A stretch of 64,000 nt of DNA, from NCBI GenBank assembly GCA_035772785.1, contig JAOCPU010000001.1, forward strand, positions 2,294,001 through 2,358,000, in the 5' to 3' direction. Position 1 is the first letter of the stretch, and each line of letters starts with the position of its first letter. Source of the DNA: Phlebiopsis flavidoalba. Taxonomy: Eukaryota > Basidiomycota > Agaricomycetes > Polyporales > Phanerochaetaceae. A model generated the notes under the pieces. The model searched no databases, had not been told where the DNA came from, and worked only from the letters and a program-made list of their open reading frames with translations. This document shows positions 1 through 13,080 of this stretch, in pieces. Both the position numbers and the translations under genes were made by a program.

Positions 1-99
1 GCAAGAGCCGCATTGCAGCAGAAAGCGTCGATCCCAGCCCAACATAGCACACGCGCGTTCGAGGGTCTGCAATGTGCTGACGCTGGCAGAGTTTCTTGA

Positions 100-870
100 A
101 GGTGACTTCGAGTTGTCGGAATACACAATCTTGACCACCATGTCCCCAGCCCAAGAAAATGTAGAAGCTCGATGGTGTTCGTCAACAGAGCGTCAGAGTC
201 GAAGTCGCGCGCAGGTTGAACATCGAACATGGGGAAGTGATGACTCGGAGGGCTGCGTTAACAGAGCCTTTTTTGCGCAGAAGGGCGCAGGGAGGACGAT
301 GTTCTGGATGCGAGCGGCTGGGGAATGGAATGGGTTGGGGGGATGTTTACTTGATAACTTGAAAGATGCATTCATCTTGTTGACAGACCTCCCGTATCTT
401 AGGCGAGGCCATCATGAGTGTCACATTCATAGGAAACCGCGACGGAGTCCACGTCGGTAAGAGATGCTGGAGTCGATGGGCGGTAGAGATTCGTTTCCGG
501 CAAAGAATGGCGCGATGTTCAGAGTAGGTGCAATCGTCGACGTCGGGAGCAGGGGAAGGCTCGGCTGATGAGTGCACTATTCTCTTCATTGAGCGAGGGT
601 AAGTTCTTCTCTAGAAGCGCTCGTCTTCCTTCATCGATAGAGAGTCTAATTGTAGTGACAGGCGTTCGGGCCGCATGCTCCGGAGTTGTAGCCTGGAATT
701 CAGCTTGCCCATACACGACGGGACTAGAGAAGAGATTTCGACAGGCAGGGTGATGACGATGGAGTCGCCCCAGGTATGTCCAGAGGCGGTTGGTGTCAAC
801 AAAGCGACGGTCCGCAAGAACAGGTTGCGGTTCAACAGTGTAGGCTGCGTTGAGTTGTCCTGAGGGAATG
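100..870 (-). CDS. Unrecognised minus-strand coding fragment at left edge
   Basis: Two or three overlapping minus-strand open stretches (about 193-375, 347-589 and 519-835) read as protein-like and seem to continue one another through small frame changes. Examples of readable text are GHTWGDSIVITLPVEI near 740-770 and, in another frame, TPVTTIRLSIDEGRR near 620-665. I do not recognise the family. It could be the end of a gene lying further left, or a degenerate hypothetical protein. No start, stop or domain could be fixed. The minus-strand choice rests only on slightly better open reading and on the direction of the next gene. Confidence 0.2.
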
Positions 871-1989
871 TTTTGGCAAGCCCCCCTGCAATCTCATTGG
901 CGAAGGATGGACCGGCAGTGCCAGAGAGACGTTGGCAGTCGCTTCTTCTGGCAACAAAAAACTAGCCCGGCTTGATGTGTACCTGTCTATTCTCAGTATA
1001 TTTACATTTCTTGTAGAGCGGAGTGGCGCACCTCAGAGGTGAGGGAGAGTTAGGAATGTTCCGTCGGGGACTATGGACGGTGTGTGCTATCCCAGGACAC
1101 CGAGCCACTCGGGCGTACTCTCACTGTGTGGCAGTCCTTCCTGGATCTATGCATGGTGATTCACGTTGTAACTTGTTGAACAATGACAACTGGAGTCTGG
1201 AGACGTTATCTCTGTGTTAGTCAGGACTCCGTCGCAAAAACAACCGAGGGACATACAAAGTAGGGTCTGACGGTGGGAGACAATGACCAAACTTTTGCGT
1301 TGCCTCGGCCAAGTGGGAGTGTTTCGCGGGAGGGTTCTCGAGGACGACAAGATGGCTCAATCACAACGACTAGTCGCTAAGAGTCAGAATGGACAGAAGA
1401 TACTAGGTGCGCAACGCAAGGAGATGACAAGGTTGGTTACAGGTCTGGTTTCAGCTACCTCGGGCGCTCGAAGTACAGTTTCAGACGGCGCCGGTCGGAG
1501 ATGCTTGATTCAGTGTCGGTGTGCCAGCGAAGAACCAAATTGGAATCCAGCTCTACCTGAACTACTCCACACAAGTGGTCATATGTACGCAGCAGGCACG
1601 GGTATAGAGTTATGATTCGTATTGGACGGGGAAGGGGACCACCTTAGTTGCAAAGCTTTAGTGTGTTCGGCTGATACAACCCAAATCTCCAGAAGAAAAT
1701 CTCCAGAATAATCATCCCAACACACGGACGAACTGAGGAGCACATCATCGAGCCGAAGGATGAAGATATCAGTGGCAGAGGTTGCGAAACATCGTTGTTG
1801 TAGCTATGATGACGGGAGAGCAAGAAGTACCTGTGGTTTCTGCAGGACTCGAGACCACTTTTCAATTCACACCTGGAGTACGACGATAGCGTCAAGCTGC
1901 CCCCCTTTTCTAGAGCCGGCTTTGACCGTTGAGTCTGTTGAGGTTGCGATGTGCTATGGTACAATTGTGGTCTGTAACAAGATTTTGGC
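871..1989. other. Stretch without a recognised gene
   Basis: Only short open frames without recognisable protein text occur here. It lies downstream of the aminopeptidase stop codon and probably holds that gene's 3' untranslated region plus spacer. No repeat or RNA gene seen. Confidence 0.4.
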
Positions 1990-4900
1990 TTACGCTCTCT
2001 TCTCCAGGTACTGCTGCAAGTCGCCCGTGGAGCGCTGCGGGATGAGATGTGAGCCACAGAGGCTAATGCAAGAGGAGATTCAGGTACCTTGACCCACGCT
2101 GCGCGAGCTTTGATACCGTCCAACGTTTGCTGGAGCGCCATCTTGTATTTGGACGCATCCTTGGTCTGTAGGTCGAAGTTAAGCGCCACGAGCTGCACCC
2201 GGAGTGACTGATCACGCACCTTAAAGTACTCTTTGGTCTCTTCGTAGTCCTTTTCGGTCGAGAGGGAACCGAACGCAAAAACTAAGTTTTTGCGTCAGCC
2301 GAAACTTCGCGCAACCAGAAACATAAAGAAACAGACCTTGACAATATTCTGCATCGAGAAATTGCCCGCGAACCGGTCTGCAAGCTGTCACAGCCCATCA
2401 GTTCTTCCCTTTGCACCACGAACGGGGCAACCACTCACCTCGTCACAGCACTCTTTGAACTTCTCTGCGACGTAATGCCGCGTAGCGTAGTTCTCCTGCA
2501 GACCCGAGAAGAAGTAGAAGATGTCCTGATCACGACACTTTGTGCATGAGATACTCCCACGTCTCATCCTGGAGCACGCGGTCTTTGGTCGCACCCATTG
2601 CGCGCATAGCGGCCATACCCATTTGAGGAGTCTTGGGCTTGATAGCAATCGCCTTGACGCTTTCGTATTCCTTGCGTCCGCCGCCTTCCACGGCAACAGA
2701 GTATGTGATGTTCATCACGTCGGGTGGGACGCGACACGAGTCGTCGCCCGTCTCGACAGCTTGCGCAAAGCGTCTCACAAGCTCCTTGACGACGCTGTGC
2801 CATGAACAGATATATTGAGCACTTTGAGCAAGTACGAGCATGATGTCAACGTACGATTCGTCACCGGCGCTCGCGGACTGTCGAATGGCAGTCGTACGCA
2901 GCTGCCGTGTGTCAACATCCTCGCCCTCGGGGTACTCGTACCCGAGACGGTTAACGATGGGCACGAAGAGTTCCTAGAAACGCGTTCAGGTAGGGCTCTG
3001 ACGTCATGCAGCTTACGAGTACTGACCTTGCGCAACTGGTCGAGCTTCTCGATGATCTCCGGGTACTCGAACCATGTCGACGAGATCGTTGATAGACTCT
3101 CTGCCACGCTCTTCCACACCAGGTCTACCAGCGAAATGAGCTCTCAGACCTCGGTAGCGGACAGAGGGCTGAATGACGTACACTCCTTCTCGTTGCGGAA
3201 AGCTTCGAACAACTTGAGCGCAGCGCTGACGTCGAGGTATCCGGCCTTGGCAAGCGCAAGCGCGTCGTACACGAGCCCAAGGCGGTCCTCGAGGCTAAAC
3301 ACAGAGTTGGGTCTCGCAGCCTCCTCGGCGATCTTGACAAGACGCTCGGGAGAGTACAATGCACGGACTACGGGGTTCGGGTGTACCCCGATTTATTCTG
3401 GGTGCATATGAGGATAAATGGGTCACTTACAGACAGAAACTGTTCCTGCGTTGAGCTTGAATGGCTTAGATGTATCGAGCGCGATGAAACTTCTCCCGTT
3501 CGTCGAGGAGGAGCGTATGGTCGATAGACGCCTTGCCGCTCGCATCTGTTGTCAGGAGGCTCAGCGGGATGGACCTGCTCGGCGCAGCTAAATGAGCCCT
3601 ATAGCCTAACCCGTTGTATATTGAAAAACTTGCCAGATGGTTTCGTTGTCCTGGGGTTCGGGCCGCCCCGGTCTCCAGGAAACGGTCCTGTCGTACACGG
3701 ATGCCACCTTCGACTTCGGTCACGGGTGACAATGGGGAAGCCAATCTATCCAAGGCAGTCAGTCAGCAAGGTTCATACAGCTGCTAGAATAGCGAAACGT
3801 ACCTTCTTCACCCAGTTGTCCATAACTTTGGGCACGTCAAGTCCTGTATGTAGGCGCCGGGTTAGACAGGAGAACGACTGCTTGGGTCACCAAGGACACG
3901 CACCACTGGCCTCAGCAATGCCGTCCCACAAGTCTTTAGTGACACTGTTGGAGTACAGGTGCTTCTTGAGGTAAATTGACACGCCCTTGAGGAACTTCTC
4001 CTCGGTAACATAGCGCGACGCCATGCGAAGAACTGGTAAATTACATTAGTCAGATGGCTTACGTGTATATTGCGTGCTGAAGAAAGCGCACTTGAAGCCG
4101 CCTTATCGTAAGACAGGGGCGTCGAAGATCTGACAAGTGGGGGGCATCAACAAGGAGAGAAGGCTGAATCATTACGGAGACGACACTTGGTTGACCATGT
4201 TCGCCCATCCGGACAGTCGACCTCAATTGGGTGTGGAAGAGAGCTTAGCGTCAAGAGACATTGCCTGGAATTCATTTCACGAACGACCGCGAGACGAAAG
4301 CCGAGTGGACTTTCCACTTCCGGGCAAAAATCCTATTCCGGACGGAACATTTAGTGACTATAAATGCGTTCAAATGTGGGTATATGCGCACTTGTCTGGC
4401 AAAAGGTCAGATGACCCCTCCTGTATGAACACAAGCGCGCACAAAAGGCTACTGCTCTACTCACCCAGGATGATAGTCTCTCCAATCAGCGACGCGAAGC
4501 CCTCGTTCAGGTACAAATTGTCCCACCACGCCATGTAGCCATGGTAGTATGTTTGCCGAACACACATATGTGCTACCTCGTGGACTCTGGACGACAGCAA
4601 CCCGCTTCTTTCCGTCCAAGTTCAGCTTTCTTGGGGGTCTAGCAGGAACGCGCACTCAGCTCGTCCGACCAGTGATCAGACCCCAGTTCTCCATGGCACC
4701 TGCGTCGAAGTCGGTCGCAACGAGGGTATCGAGCTTCGCGGAGCGGATACTCGATGTCAAAGATCTGTTTCGTAGAGCGGAAGAACATTCCCTTGTTCTT
4801 GACATCCAGTGCGAACTGAGCTTGTGCGATGTGGTCGGCCGTCGTGCTGGCTAGACGCGCAGAGGGCGGACCTTGCCTGAGATCGGGGAAGTGTATTTGT

Positions 4901-5768
4901 CTTCGAGGTACTCAAAGGGACCAATTCGCCCAGGCGACAATGTATGTCGACATTGGTGGGGTCTTTTCGAACGGGTGGTGACTTTTCCCACTTGTCTTCG
5001 GAGGAACCGGTCGTGAGCGCGGAGAGCTTTGAGGTGAGCCAAGAAACGGTGTCAGGGCTTTCGGAAAGCGAGGGGGTATAGACGTGCCTCGGAGATTGCG
5101 GGCCCATGTTCGCGAGGTTCACAGTGTCAGCGCGAGAAATCAACGTAACGCTGAAGGTAGACTTGAGCAAGGGCTCGTCCCAGCAAGGGAAAGTCGCGTC
5201 TGGCGGGGCCGTGGGCTGGAAAATACGTGAATACTACGAAAGATGGGGAATGATGCAACGCACCTCAAACTGTGTCAATGCATAGTAGGACTTCTTGCCA
5301 TCCACCTCGTACTCTGACCGGTAGTAAAGCCCATCATGCCGTTGGTGAGTGCACCCTCAAAGTCAATTTTGAGCGCGATCTTGCTGCCTGCTGGGAGGGT
5401 AGTAGGGAGAGCAAGAGTGGCGCGTTCATCTGCCTCGTCGTAGTTCAACACAGATGACTCTTGGACTATACGCCTCCTTCAAAGAGGCCGATGTGAGTTG
5501 GACCTTGCCGAGCTTGAGCTTGGCGGTGTGGAACTGGATGGAGTCATAGTGTCCTTCACAACGTCCAAGCTGGTATGAGCCCAGAAAGAAATTAGAAGGG
5601 GAAAAGAGGACAGAAAAAAAGACTCACTGTGCGGTAAACAAAACCGTCGAACTTGAGTGCCTTCAAGTCTGTGCGAACGGTCACATCATAGTGGATAGGC
5701 TTGACATTGGTCGGGAGCAGCCTATACTCGTCGGCAGGTTTCGTATCCTCTGGAGCTGGGCCGGCCAT
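1990..5768 (-). CDS. APE2: M1-family zinc aminopeptidase (puromycin-sensitive type)
   Basis: A cytosolic metallo-aminopeptidase that removes N-terminal residues from peptides. The start at 5768 opens MAGPAPEDTKPADEYRLLP, followed by the usual first beta-strand text (NVKPIHYDVTV) and a short intron. Further on come FPCWDEPLLKSTFSVTL (about 5110-5200), the exopeptidase signature GAMENWG at 4680-4700, the zinc motif HEVAH at 4568-4582, and the third zinc ligand in LNEGFAS at 4490-4510. The C-terminal ERAP1_C-like domain has GYEYPEGEDVDTRQLR (about 2880-2945), DQDIFYFFSGLQENYATR (about 2475-2530) and TLDGIKARAAWV near 2090-2130. A last exon reads RSTGDLQQYLEKRA and then a TAA at 1990-1992. Length and domain order fit a full M1 enzyme of about 900 residues. 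Frame breaks occur, for example one extra base near 2535, which I read as sequence errors because all catalytic residues remain. A degenerate partial copy lies at 47385-49085. Confidence 0.9.
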
Positions 5769-6938
5769 CTTCGCGTGCGAAAAACAGTGTCGTGCTGTAA
5801 AGACGAGCCTGCGGTGGTGGGACGGGAGAGAGAGAAGGGAGAGAAATGCGGGGCAGCAGGACGCGCAGGCCTTTGGTATAAGAGGGAGACAGCGGCTATC
5901 GATCTGATCAGCTGGGGTCTGTATGTGCCGTCGTATGGTTGCGCCATGCGCTGGACGCTGTCGTGCGTGGTCCCGAGAAGCCATGGCGCGGCCGGGAGAG
6001 CAGGGGACACAATCTCAGCATCGACCCCGTCTGCACGCTCACAGCCAATCAACCCGACCCCGCGTCGCGCATCTCCTCGCGTCCAAGCGCCGTTTTCGGC
6101 GCTTGCCCTGGCACGCCTTCAACCAATCACCGTGGTTCTCGCTGGTCCGGCCCCTGATCTCATCCTCTTTCCCCTCATCCGCCTCCGGGCCCTCATGGAT
6201 TAATTCGCAATTTAACAATCCTCGCCATGTGTTGCAAGCATGCGACAATATAATCGCACGGAATGGAGCGTGTCGTGCTAACACCGCGTCGCTAGAATCT
6301 CTTGGTACGTGCTCACGACATACTGGACCGTTTGGTGATTAAAGCCTATTCTCGGCAGGCAAGGCCATGTCACGAATACAAGAATGTATTCATATTGCCA
6401 CGCTCGTCATGTCAACCTGAACTTCTAATGAGCAGAAGCTGGTTGTGCGGGTTACTATGGTGTCATGGTGAGTTCAGTTCCTCGCGCACACAGAGGCCCA
6501 CCGGAACCCCCCGGAAACAGCATATGTTTAGACCCACACACTCGCAGCATCATACAGCATACGATTATAAATCTCGCTTGCGTACGAGACCCAACCTTTT
6601 TTTGGCCGATCGCGGCGTCACAAGTGTATGAGCCACCTAGGTAGCGCGTCTTTCATCTGACCACGATAGGGTTCTCTATAACCTCTCCAGGCAATATGAA
6701 GCGTACGTCATTCGATTTCTACATTTGTCTCCGCTAGACATATCCTGACTACACTCATTCAATCTGCTGCGTCTTGCTGTCGTCTCTCAAGGTCAGAATA
6801 GGTCCCACACATTATATATCCTGCTACTCTGCCCTCTGCCGGTGGCATTCGCTCTTTTCATCGTTGGTGCTTCTTGCAGGATGTCAGCCGCCGTGGTGTG
6901 AGAGTCTGATTCAGTAGATTCCTTCGACCATTCACTAA
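5769..6938. other. Intergenic region between divergent genes
   Basis: Upstream region of the minus-strand aminopeptidase and of the plus-strand hypothetical gene at 6939. The open frames here overlap on several strands and show no family text. It probably contains both promoters. I can point to no specific element with confidence. Confidence 0.4.
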
Positions 6939-8300
6939 ATGTGCAGCATGCGTGACCGTCCCAGGACGTCCCAGGAGCTCTTCCTCAGAGGGTCACGGAT
7001 TCGCATCATAGATCACCTACGTTATGATATTCGGGACCTGCATCGTTTCTTCTCCTCTGGTATCTTACGCATGGTGCAAATCCGCCAGACGATGGTTATT
7101 CCATACTGTCCGATAGACCGCTACTCCCCTCCTCCCCGCGGCGACCCCAGACCCCCAATTGAAGGTTTTCACAGAGATCGTTCGCTTTGCTGTTGACATC
7201 GCGAATTCTGTCCGCGTCCTTGACCTCAAACATGGCCTCACAGATGGATTCCATCAGCGGAACGTCGCTCGGAGCCCTGCTAGTGTCACCTTCCTAAACT
7301 CTATTCCTTTGGGCATTCACAATTCCGGTTTTTTCACGGAGAGCTGGTCTTGCAGAATCTACCATGTCGTCTTACCCGCCTGTCTTTGTATCGCATCTGG
7401 GGCGGGGACGGGCTCATAACGCTGTTGTCGCAGCTCTTGGAACTTTTCCCCCACCTGCAGCAGCTACACACGGAACGCCCTGAGCCCCCATTTTCACTTG
7501 TATGCCTTCATCGGAACCCACGTCATACCTTCGCCTCTCCAAATTATCCTCTACTAGAACCAACTGCGCACTCTTCAACATGATGTCTAGTAGAATCAAG
7601 TCCTTTTCGCAGCTGGACCTGACATACTACAGCTCAGTTGGCCGAGATATTTCGACCCTCATCTCCTCTGTGGCCACGAGCATTACCGATCTTTGCCTCA
7701 TCATCGCCTGTGACCATTAAGTGAAAACATCACTTTCTTTTTTTCCCTATTTACTCAATATTTGATCAGACTTAGACACCGGTTCGCTACGGCTCGACGT
7801 CTGCACGTCTCTTCGTACACTCACTCTTCTCGAACCCCCTCCAACGTGGATAACACCCTCGTGGACGATCGCTCCCCGCCCATCCTCATATGCAAGCATC
7901 ATTATGCTCCTGCGCCATTTACCGCCGACCACTGAGCGTGTAATTGTCAACCTCTCGAGCTCACTATTCACAGAAGGCATGGAGGCGCAAGGGAACCAAG
8001 CACGTGCGCTACTGTCCCCCGAAGCGCTGGCGCTGCCAGACGCTTGCCATTGGGCCGATTGCGGGAGGGGACCCCCGATGGGGAGGTGCGAAATCTGGGC
8101 AGAGGTCTTGAGGGCTGGGTCGGTTAGGTGGCAGGAGCCGATACTGTGTGCGTCGTATTGCGGCGCGCCGTGGCTAGGTTGGGTGTATGAGCCAAACAGA
8201 AGGTGCGTTGTCGGCGCGAGGGAGCGGACCGTCCACTGACGACCCATCAAGTCTTCGGGCATGACACATTGATACTTCGGCTTTCCAGACAAACAGCGCT
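6939..8300 (+). CDS. Hypothetical F-box/LRR-like protein
   Basis: Leucine-rich protein text runs across the plus strand in changing frames: LLSQLLELFPHLQQLHTE (about 7420-7475), QLDLTYYSSVGRDISTLISS (about 7610-7670), then LDVCTSLRTLTLLEPP (about 7797-7845) and IIMLLRHLPPTTERVIVNL (about 7895-7950). The pattern of scattered leucines with 'SLRTLTL'-type repeats resembles the large, poorly conserved family of Agaricomycete F-box-associated hypothetical proteins. I could not identify a clear F-box at the start. The start at 6939 and the end near 8300 are approximate, and several frame changes are needed. It may be decayed. Function unknown; a substrate-adaptor role would be inference only. Confidence 0.35.
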
Positions 8301-9230
8301 CCATGGAACCTTGTAGTCTTTAGCTCGAGACTTGACGCATCATGCACTCTTTTTGATTTCTCCGAGTCATTCGACTCCATCCACTCCTTAGTCCGATGTT
8401 TCGTTTCCACTGTACCATGAGGTGGGGTTTTCCTTACGCAGGGTGGCCGATCGCACGCTGACATCTCCATGCGACTAGAATCCACAATTCATACCAAGGA
8501 CCCTCCTTTGTCACAATGTTAACATGAGAGCATGCGGCTTGCGTTCATGGCTTTTGATGATTACCCAAATCATTCTCGTAAGATCCATGTTGTAAGAATT
8601 GTATTTGCCCTTTACACGCCGTAGGTCTGTCTACTACGTTCTCTGAAATTCTCACTGCACGCCCGTGCCAAAGTGGTTCAATGTGCACGAAGACACGAGC
8701 AGACAGTCGACAACATGCACGGAAACGGTGATCATAGAGTCTAGGCTGATTTCCGAAAGGTCTTCCGAATAGCGTTCTGCTGTACTATCTAACCGCTTAT
8801 GAGCTCTTGCTCTACCAGATTCGAATCTGTATTCACCTGTTGGGCCTATAGATTCTCGTGGTATCTTACGGAAATGAGCTTGCGAGCATATGTGGGAAAA
8901 ATTCCGACGCGTCGGTAGCTCTGATGATCCACTGTGCTCTAGCTTGAGAACAACATTTGGTAAGTGAGCAGGCTGTTATGGAGCTACGAGGTCGTCCACT
9001 CATCATCTTTTCTGGCTCGATGCCATGTTTCCTCTGGTGCATCATCGATGCGGGCGATGCTACATCCTCACACGAATTGAACGTCGCGTAACGAATGCTC
9101 CATGCAGATGCTTCTTAGTAATACAGCGGAATTCGTCTTGTCCACGCAGCGTCTTACCCTTCACATATAGCCCCCGCGGCAGAGCAATGAACTCAATGTC
9201 AGCTGACACCCCTTCCTTCCTGCCGCTGGG
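8301..9230. other. Intergenic, upstream of P450-1
   Basis: No protein text recognised. Probably holds the 3' end of the hypothetical gene and the P450-1 promoter. A tRNA-like A-box on the minus strand near 8800-8825 was examined and rejected. Confidence 0.4.
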
Positions 9231-11568
9231 ATGATATCGGAGATTATTTTCCAATATCCACTCACTGTGTTGACTTGTGATTAGTGTTTCTCTCTGGGTA
9301 ACATGGTGGTTCGATCACGCTACAGACTACCTCCCGGGCCTCCTGGAGTCCCTATCTCTCGGCAATCTTTTAAACCTTCCGAAGACGCAGGAGTGGCTCA
9401 AATACCGAGACTGGGGGCTAAAATATGGTAAGCCTTGTTTCCTCACTACATGTCTCATGAAAATGACCATTCACGTAGGGTCGGATCTGATTCATTTCGC
9501 ATGCCATCTGGGTACACACGTCATCGTCGTCAACACAACGAGAGCTGCCCGAGCGTTGTTTGAGAAAAGGTCGATGATATATTCAGACAAGTTAAATCTT
9601 CTGTGTCATGTCGTCCTCTCGGTGGCATGGAAGTTTTCAATAACGCTGACTGTTCACTTCAGAGCAGACTCCGTCATGGTACATGAGCTGTGCGTCCTCA
9701 ACTATTCCAGAACTTTGAGTGACACCGACACTGGCCCTCTATCACAGTACCGGATGGGGAAGAAACATAGCCTTCATGCGATACGGGGATAAATGGCGAG
9801 CTCACAGGCGAAATGTTCCACCAGTATTTCCGTCCGGAAGCGGTCCCCAGATACCCACTCCTGCTATGATCCGCGGAGTAAGGAGGACGTTGAGCCTATT
9901 CTTGGATGAACCGGATAGCTTCGTCCATCACTTGCGATTGTAAACTTGTCATCTTTATTGATTAAGCGCATCCACTGAGACGCAGATTGCAGCATGTCGG
10001 GCTCTACCGTCCTCAACGTTGCGTACGGCATAGACCCGAAAGACGCTAATGACAAATACATCAAGGGCGTCGAAGAAGCCATTCACACTACCATAGTTGG
10101 CGTCGTGGGTGCATATCTTGGTAAATATACCTACTGCTTTGGTAACTGTTAGCTAACGACATAGTACCCTAGTGGACTCCTTTCACTATACGTATGTTTA
10201 CTACATATGTCACTCGTATGCGGCGGCTGAGATACGTCACAGTCAAACACCTCCCGGAGTGGCTTCCTGGCGCCCGGTTCAAACGGCAAGCGCACGAGGA
10301 GAGTGGAGACCAATGATAGAGAGTATGTTCATACAGCCTTACAGGGATATCTCATCAGAATATGTGAGCATCCCCAGTACCAGTGTTGTTAAGCGTACAT
10401 ACTAACATATTCACAGGACAGAGGACTCGCCAAAACCCAGCGTCCTCTCAGCCATACTCGATGGGATTAACAGAGCTGACATCGACGCTCAAACAGAGGA
10501 GACTATCTGCAATGTGACTGGACTGGCCTACGTTGGTGCGCCCCTACAATTGTGTTTGGTATCCATAGTTAAGCTAGAACCATCCTTACCCCACAGCCAC
10601 GGTGTTGACACTGTACGTACTGCAGTGACACACACATGTAGTGCAACAGCTCTGATCTTTCTTTCTCTATTCAGAGTGTTGCCACGCTTTCCGCTTTAAT
10701 TTTGGCCATGATCATGTTTCCGGATGTCCAGGCGGCCGCACATGCAGAATTAGACTCCGTAATCGGTCTCGAGGTCGGCTGCCGGAACTTGCTGACAGAG
10801 ATTCCCTGCCATACATCACCGCATTATTAAAAGAAATTCGGAGGTAAGAGAGCTTGGCCTGTGGTTTGACCTGGTCCTCTTAGCATAAAATATAGGTTCT
10901 ACCCAATCTTGCCTCTGGGTATGACTGATCAAAAGGCCATCTGTCTAATGTTCTGCTGACTATTTTCAAGCTACTTCTCATGCGTGTACTACGGATGATG
11001 AAATACGAAGGATATCATATTCCCGCGGGCTCAATCGTCCGTAGGGAACGTCTGGTGCGCAAATCTTCCGAATTTACGTTTCTTTCTCGTCGAACGAACG
11101 AACGGCAGGGCAATGCTTCGCGAGGAAGAAAGATACCCAGAAACCTCATGAGTTCAAACCCCACCGTTTCCTGGTGACTCCGAGGGTCAGCTCGATCCCA
11201 ACGTTTCCGATCCTATCGAAATGTTCGGGTTTGGTCGCCGTATTTGTGCGGGTCGATATTTTGCGCTTGATATGGTGTGGCTTGCCATTGCTATGCAAGA
11301 GAGGAAAATCTTGTGTGCTTTGACACATTGCAAAAAAACCACTGGATGAGAAAGGACAAAACGTTATTGAGCCGTCGGGACAGTGGATCAGTAGACTGGT
11401 ATAGTACGGCTCCATGCCGAAATTACAGAACTTTGCAACGCTAACAAGCGTTTGACAGCTGCCCAGGTGTCATTTAAGGTCGCTTTCAAGCCTCGCTCTG
11501 CGGCCATAGAAACTCTGATCCGAGAGAACGAGCGAGATGCATATAAACTAGTTCATAGTCTAGGATAA
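9231..11568 (+). CDS. Cytochrome P450 monooxygenase (P450-1)
   Basis: Membrane-anchored fungal P450, haem-thiolate monooxygenase of the endoplasmic reticulum; substrate unknown. The start at 9231 gives MISEIIFQYPL, which matches the start of P450-2 at 18677. A hydrophobic anchor follows, then the proline hinge RLPPGPPGVPI (about 9323-9355) and NLLNLPKTQEWLKYRDWGLKY. The C-helix reads GWGRNIAFMRYGDKWRAHRR (about 9755-9815). Other readable exons are STVLNVAYGIDPKDANDKY (about 9998-10053), ILDGINRADIDAQTEETICN (about 10455-10515) and LPYITALLKEI near the K-helix at 10800-10850. The haem-binding loop is intact: FGFGRRICAG at 11224-11253. The C-terminus reads FKVAFKPRSAAIE and ends at a TAA at 11566-11568. 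At the K-helix the ExxR reads KEIRR at a splice site and may have lost bases. Several small frame breaks are present. Confidence 0.8.
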
Positions 11569-12299
11569 ATCAATGTCATTTAGGACTGATGCCATAAGCT
11601 TTTTGTGGCGACCTCCCTGCGGATTGGTAGCTATAATTATGACTGGAGAGACTCCGTGTGAGAAATGTTCCGAGAATGCGCTGTAGTTTGGCCCATTGTT
11701 ATTTATCGTCTATTAGTTCCATTTTCGTCGAGTGCATATCTGAGAAAGTGACAATTGATAGATATACTTTCAGACAAAGTGCGTTTGTCTCGAACCTGAG
11801 AGAAGTGCCCACCCGGCACTGGCTCAGGCGACTCTGATCGGACTTTCGCTGGACGCGGAAGTAGCTCGAAGACTAGGGTAACTTCCCCATGCCCTTCGCT
11901 TTTTGTTCCTGTGAAAAGTTGAATTACTCCAGGGTTTGAAAACGGCGCTGGAAGCAGGGGGAATCTGGGAGAGGGATGAAGGTCAAAACCGCAATCGGCG
12001 ACTGCCGCGCCACGACGCTGATGCTGTTATGTCAGAGCGCTTACTAACATGTGACTAGTTCCAATTTCCCTCGATATTTTGTCGGGTTGGGTCAGTCCGT
12101 AACAGTGAAGGGTCACGGACTATTGGCGTTCAGAATTCAGTTCTTAGAGCAAGTATGCATCGTTTGGGGAATTGCAAGTAAGTGCCGTACCACACAGAAT
12201 ATCATCTACGAGTAAGTATGATAAGAGGACGATGGCACATGAAAGTAAGCTGTCGACCTCCGCGCGATACCCGCAAATGTGGCATAAACGTCAGGAGAG
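11569..12299. other. Intergenic, no gene seen
   Basis: Lies between the stop of P450-1 and minus-strand coding text starting near 12300. Only very short frames, no recognisable motifs. Confidence 0.4.
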
Positions 12300-13080
12300 T
12301 TAAGAGCAGAAGTGCTTGAAAGTTACAGGGAACTTTGCGGATAACAACGATGGTGGGACGTGTTTGACGATAGAGCCACGGTCGTGCGTCTTCATGACCT
12401 TCTCGACGTCGCTGTAAAGGCTACGGTTTATCACGGTGAGCTTTTCGAGAGAAAGGGCGATGCTGTAGCCCAAGCGAGGCATAATCACGCTTCCAATTGA
12501 ATGAGGTTGTTATAATGATCGACGCTGCGCTCAATGGTGAGTATCAGATCTTGAAAGAGGAGAGATTTCAATGCCACCTCTCTCCTCGCATAGTGACAAG
12601 GTCCGAGGCGGCCTCTTCGAGTATGAGTTCTTTCCCATGGTTTATTTCCTGCCTCGCGTCTTCGATTTTACTGGTGATCTTATGAAGTACAGCCTATGTA
12701 GCCAACTTTAGCCTGCCATCCTCGATCGTAATTGTTGAGAACAGCTTCAAACCTGTTGTATATCCTGCAGGACCAGGGCCAAATCCTCCATACCAGCGGT
12801 GCACTGGGGGAACAACCTCTGGTTCTCTGAATAACTGCAACGAGTTCGCTCAGGGAGGATTGTCGGGTTCGGGCTCTCACGAGCGTTGCCAGATCGGGCC
12901 GTCGTTGCCAACTTCCCCTTTTTGGATGACGCTGTAGGACGGAAACTCATTTCGGACGGGCCTACGGACGGTAGGACCGAGAACAGTACCCTCGGCCGGG
13001 CCTTGGGTTAAGTCTCCCTGCTTGTATGCCGAGGGGACGCTCTGGGTATTATCCTGCCGAGAGATCTTCATCGTCGTCCT
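12300..13080 (-). CDS. Unrecognised minus-strand coding segment
   Basis: Readable minus-strand text spans about 12300-13071 with frame changes: GDLTQGPAEGTVLGPTVRRP (about 12955-13015), WYGGFGPGPAGYTTGLKLF (about 12742-12798), STITIEDGRLKL (about 12706-12741) and SLYSDVEKVMKTHDRGSIV (about 12370-12425). This is continuous enough to suggest a real, intron-containing gene or the 3' part of the one at 14000-17515. No family was recognised and no catalytic motif is visible. Start and stop are not fixed. Confidence 0.3.

Noticed and set aside
8795..8830. tRNA-like sequence on the minus strand (TGGTAGAGCA with a CAT-like loop)
   Set aside because: A-box-like, but the anticodon arm does not pair, no B-box lies at the right distance and no acceptor stem forms.
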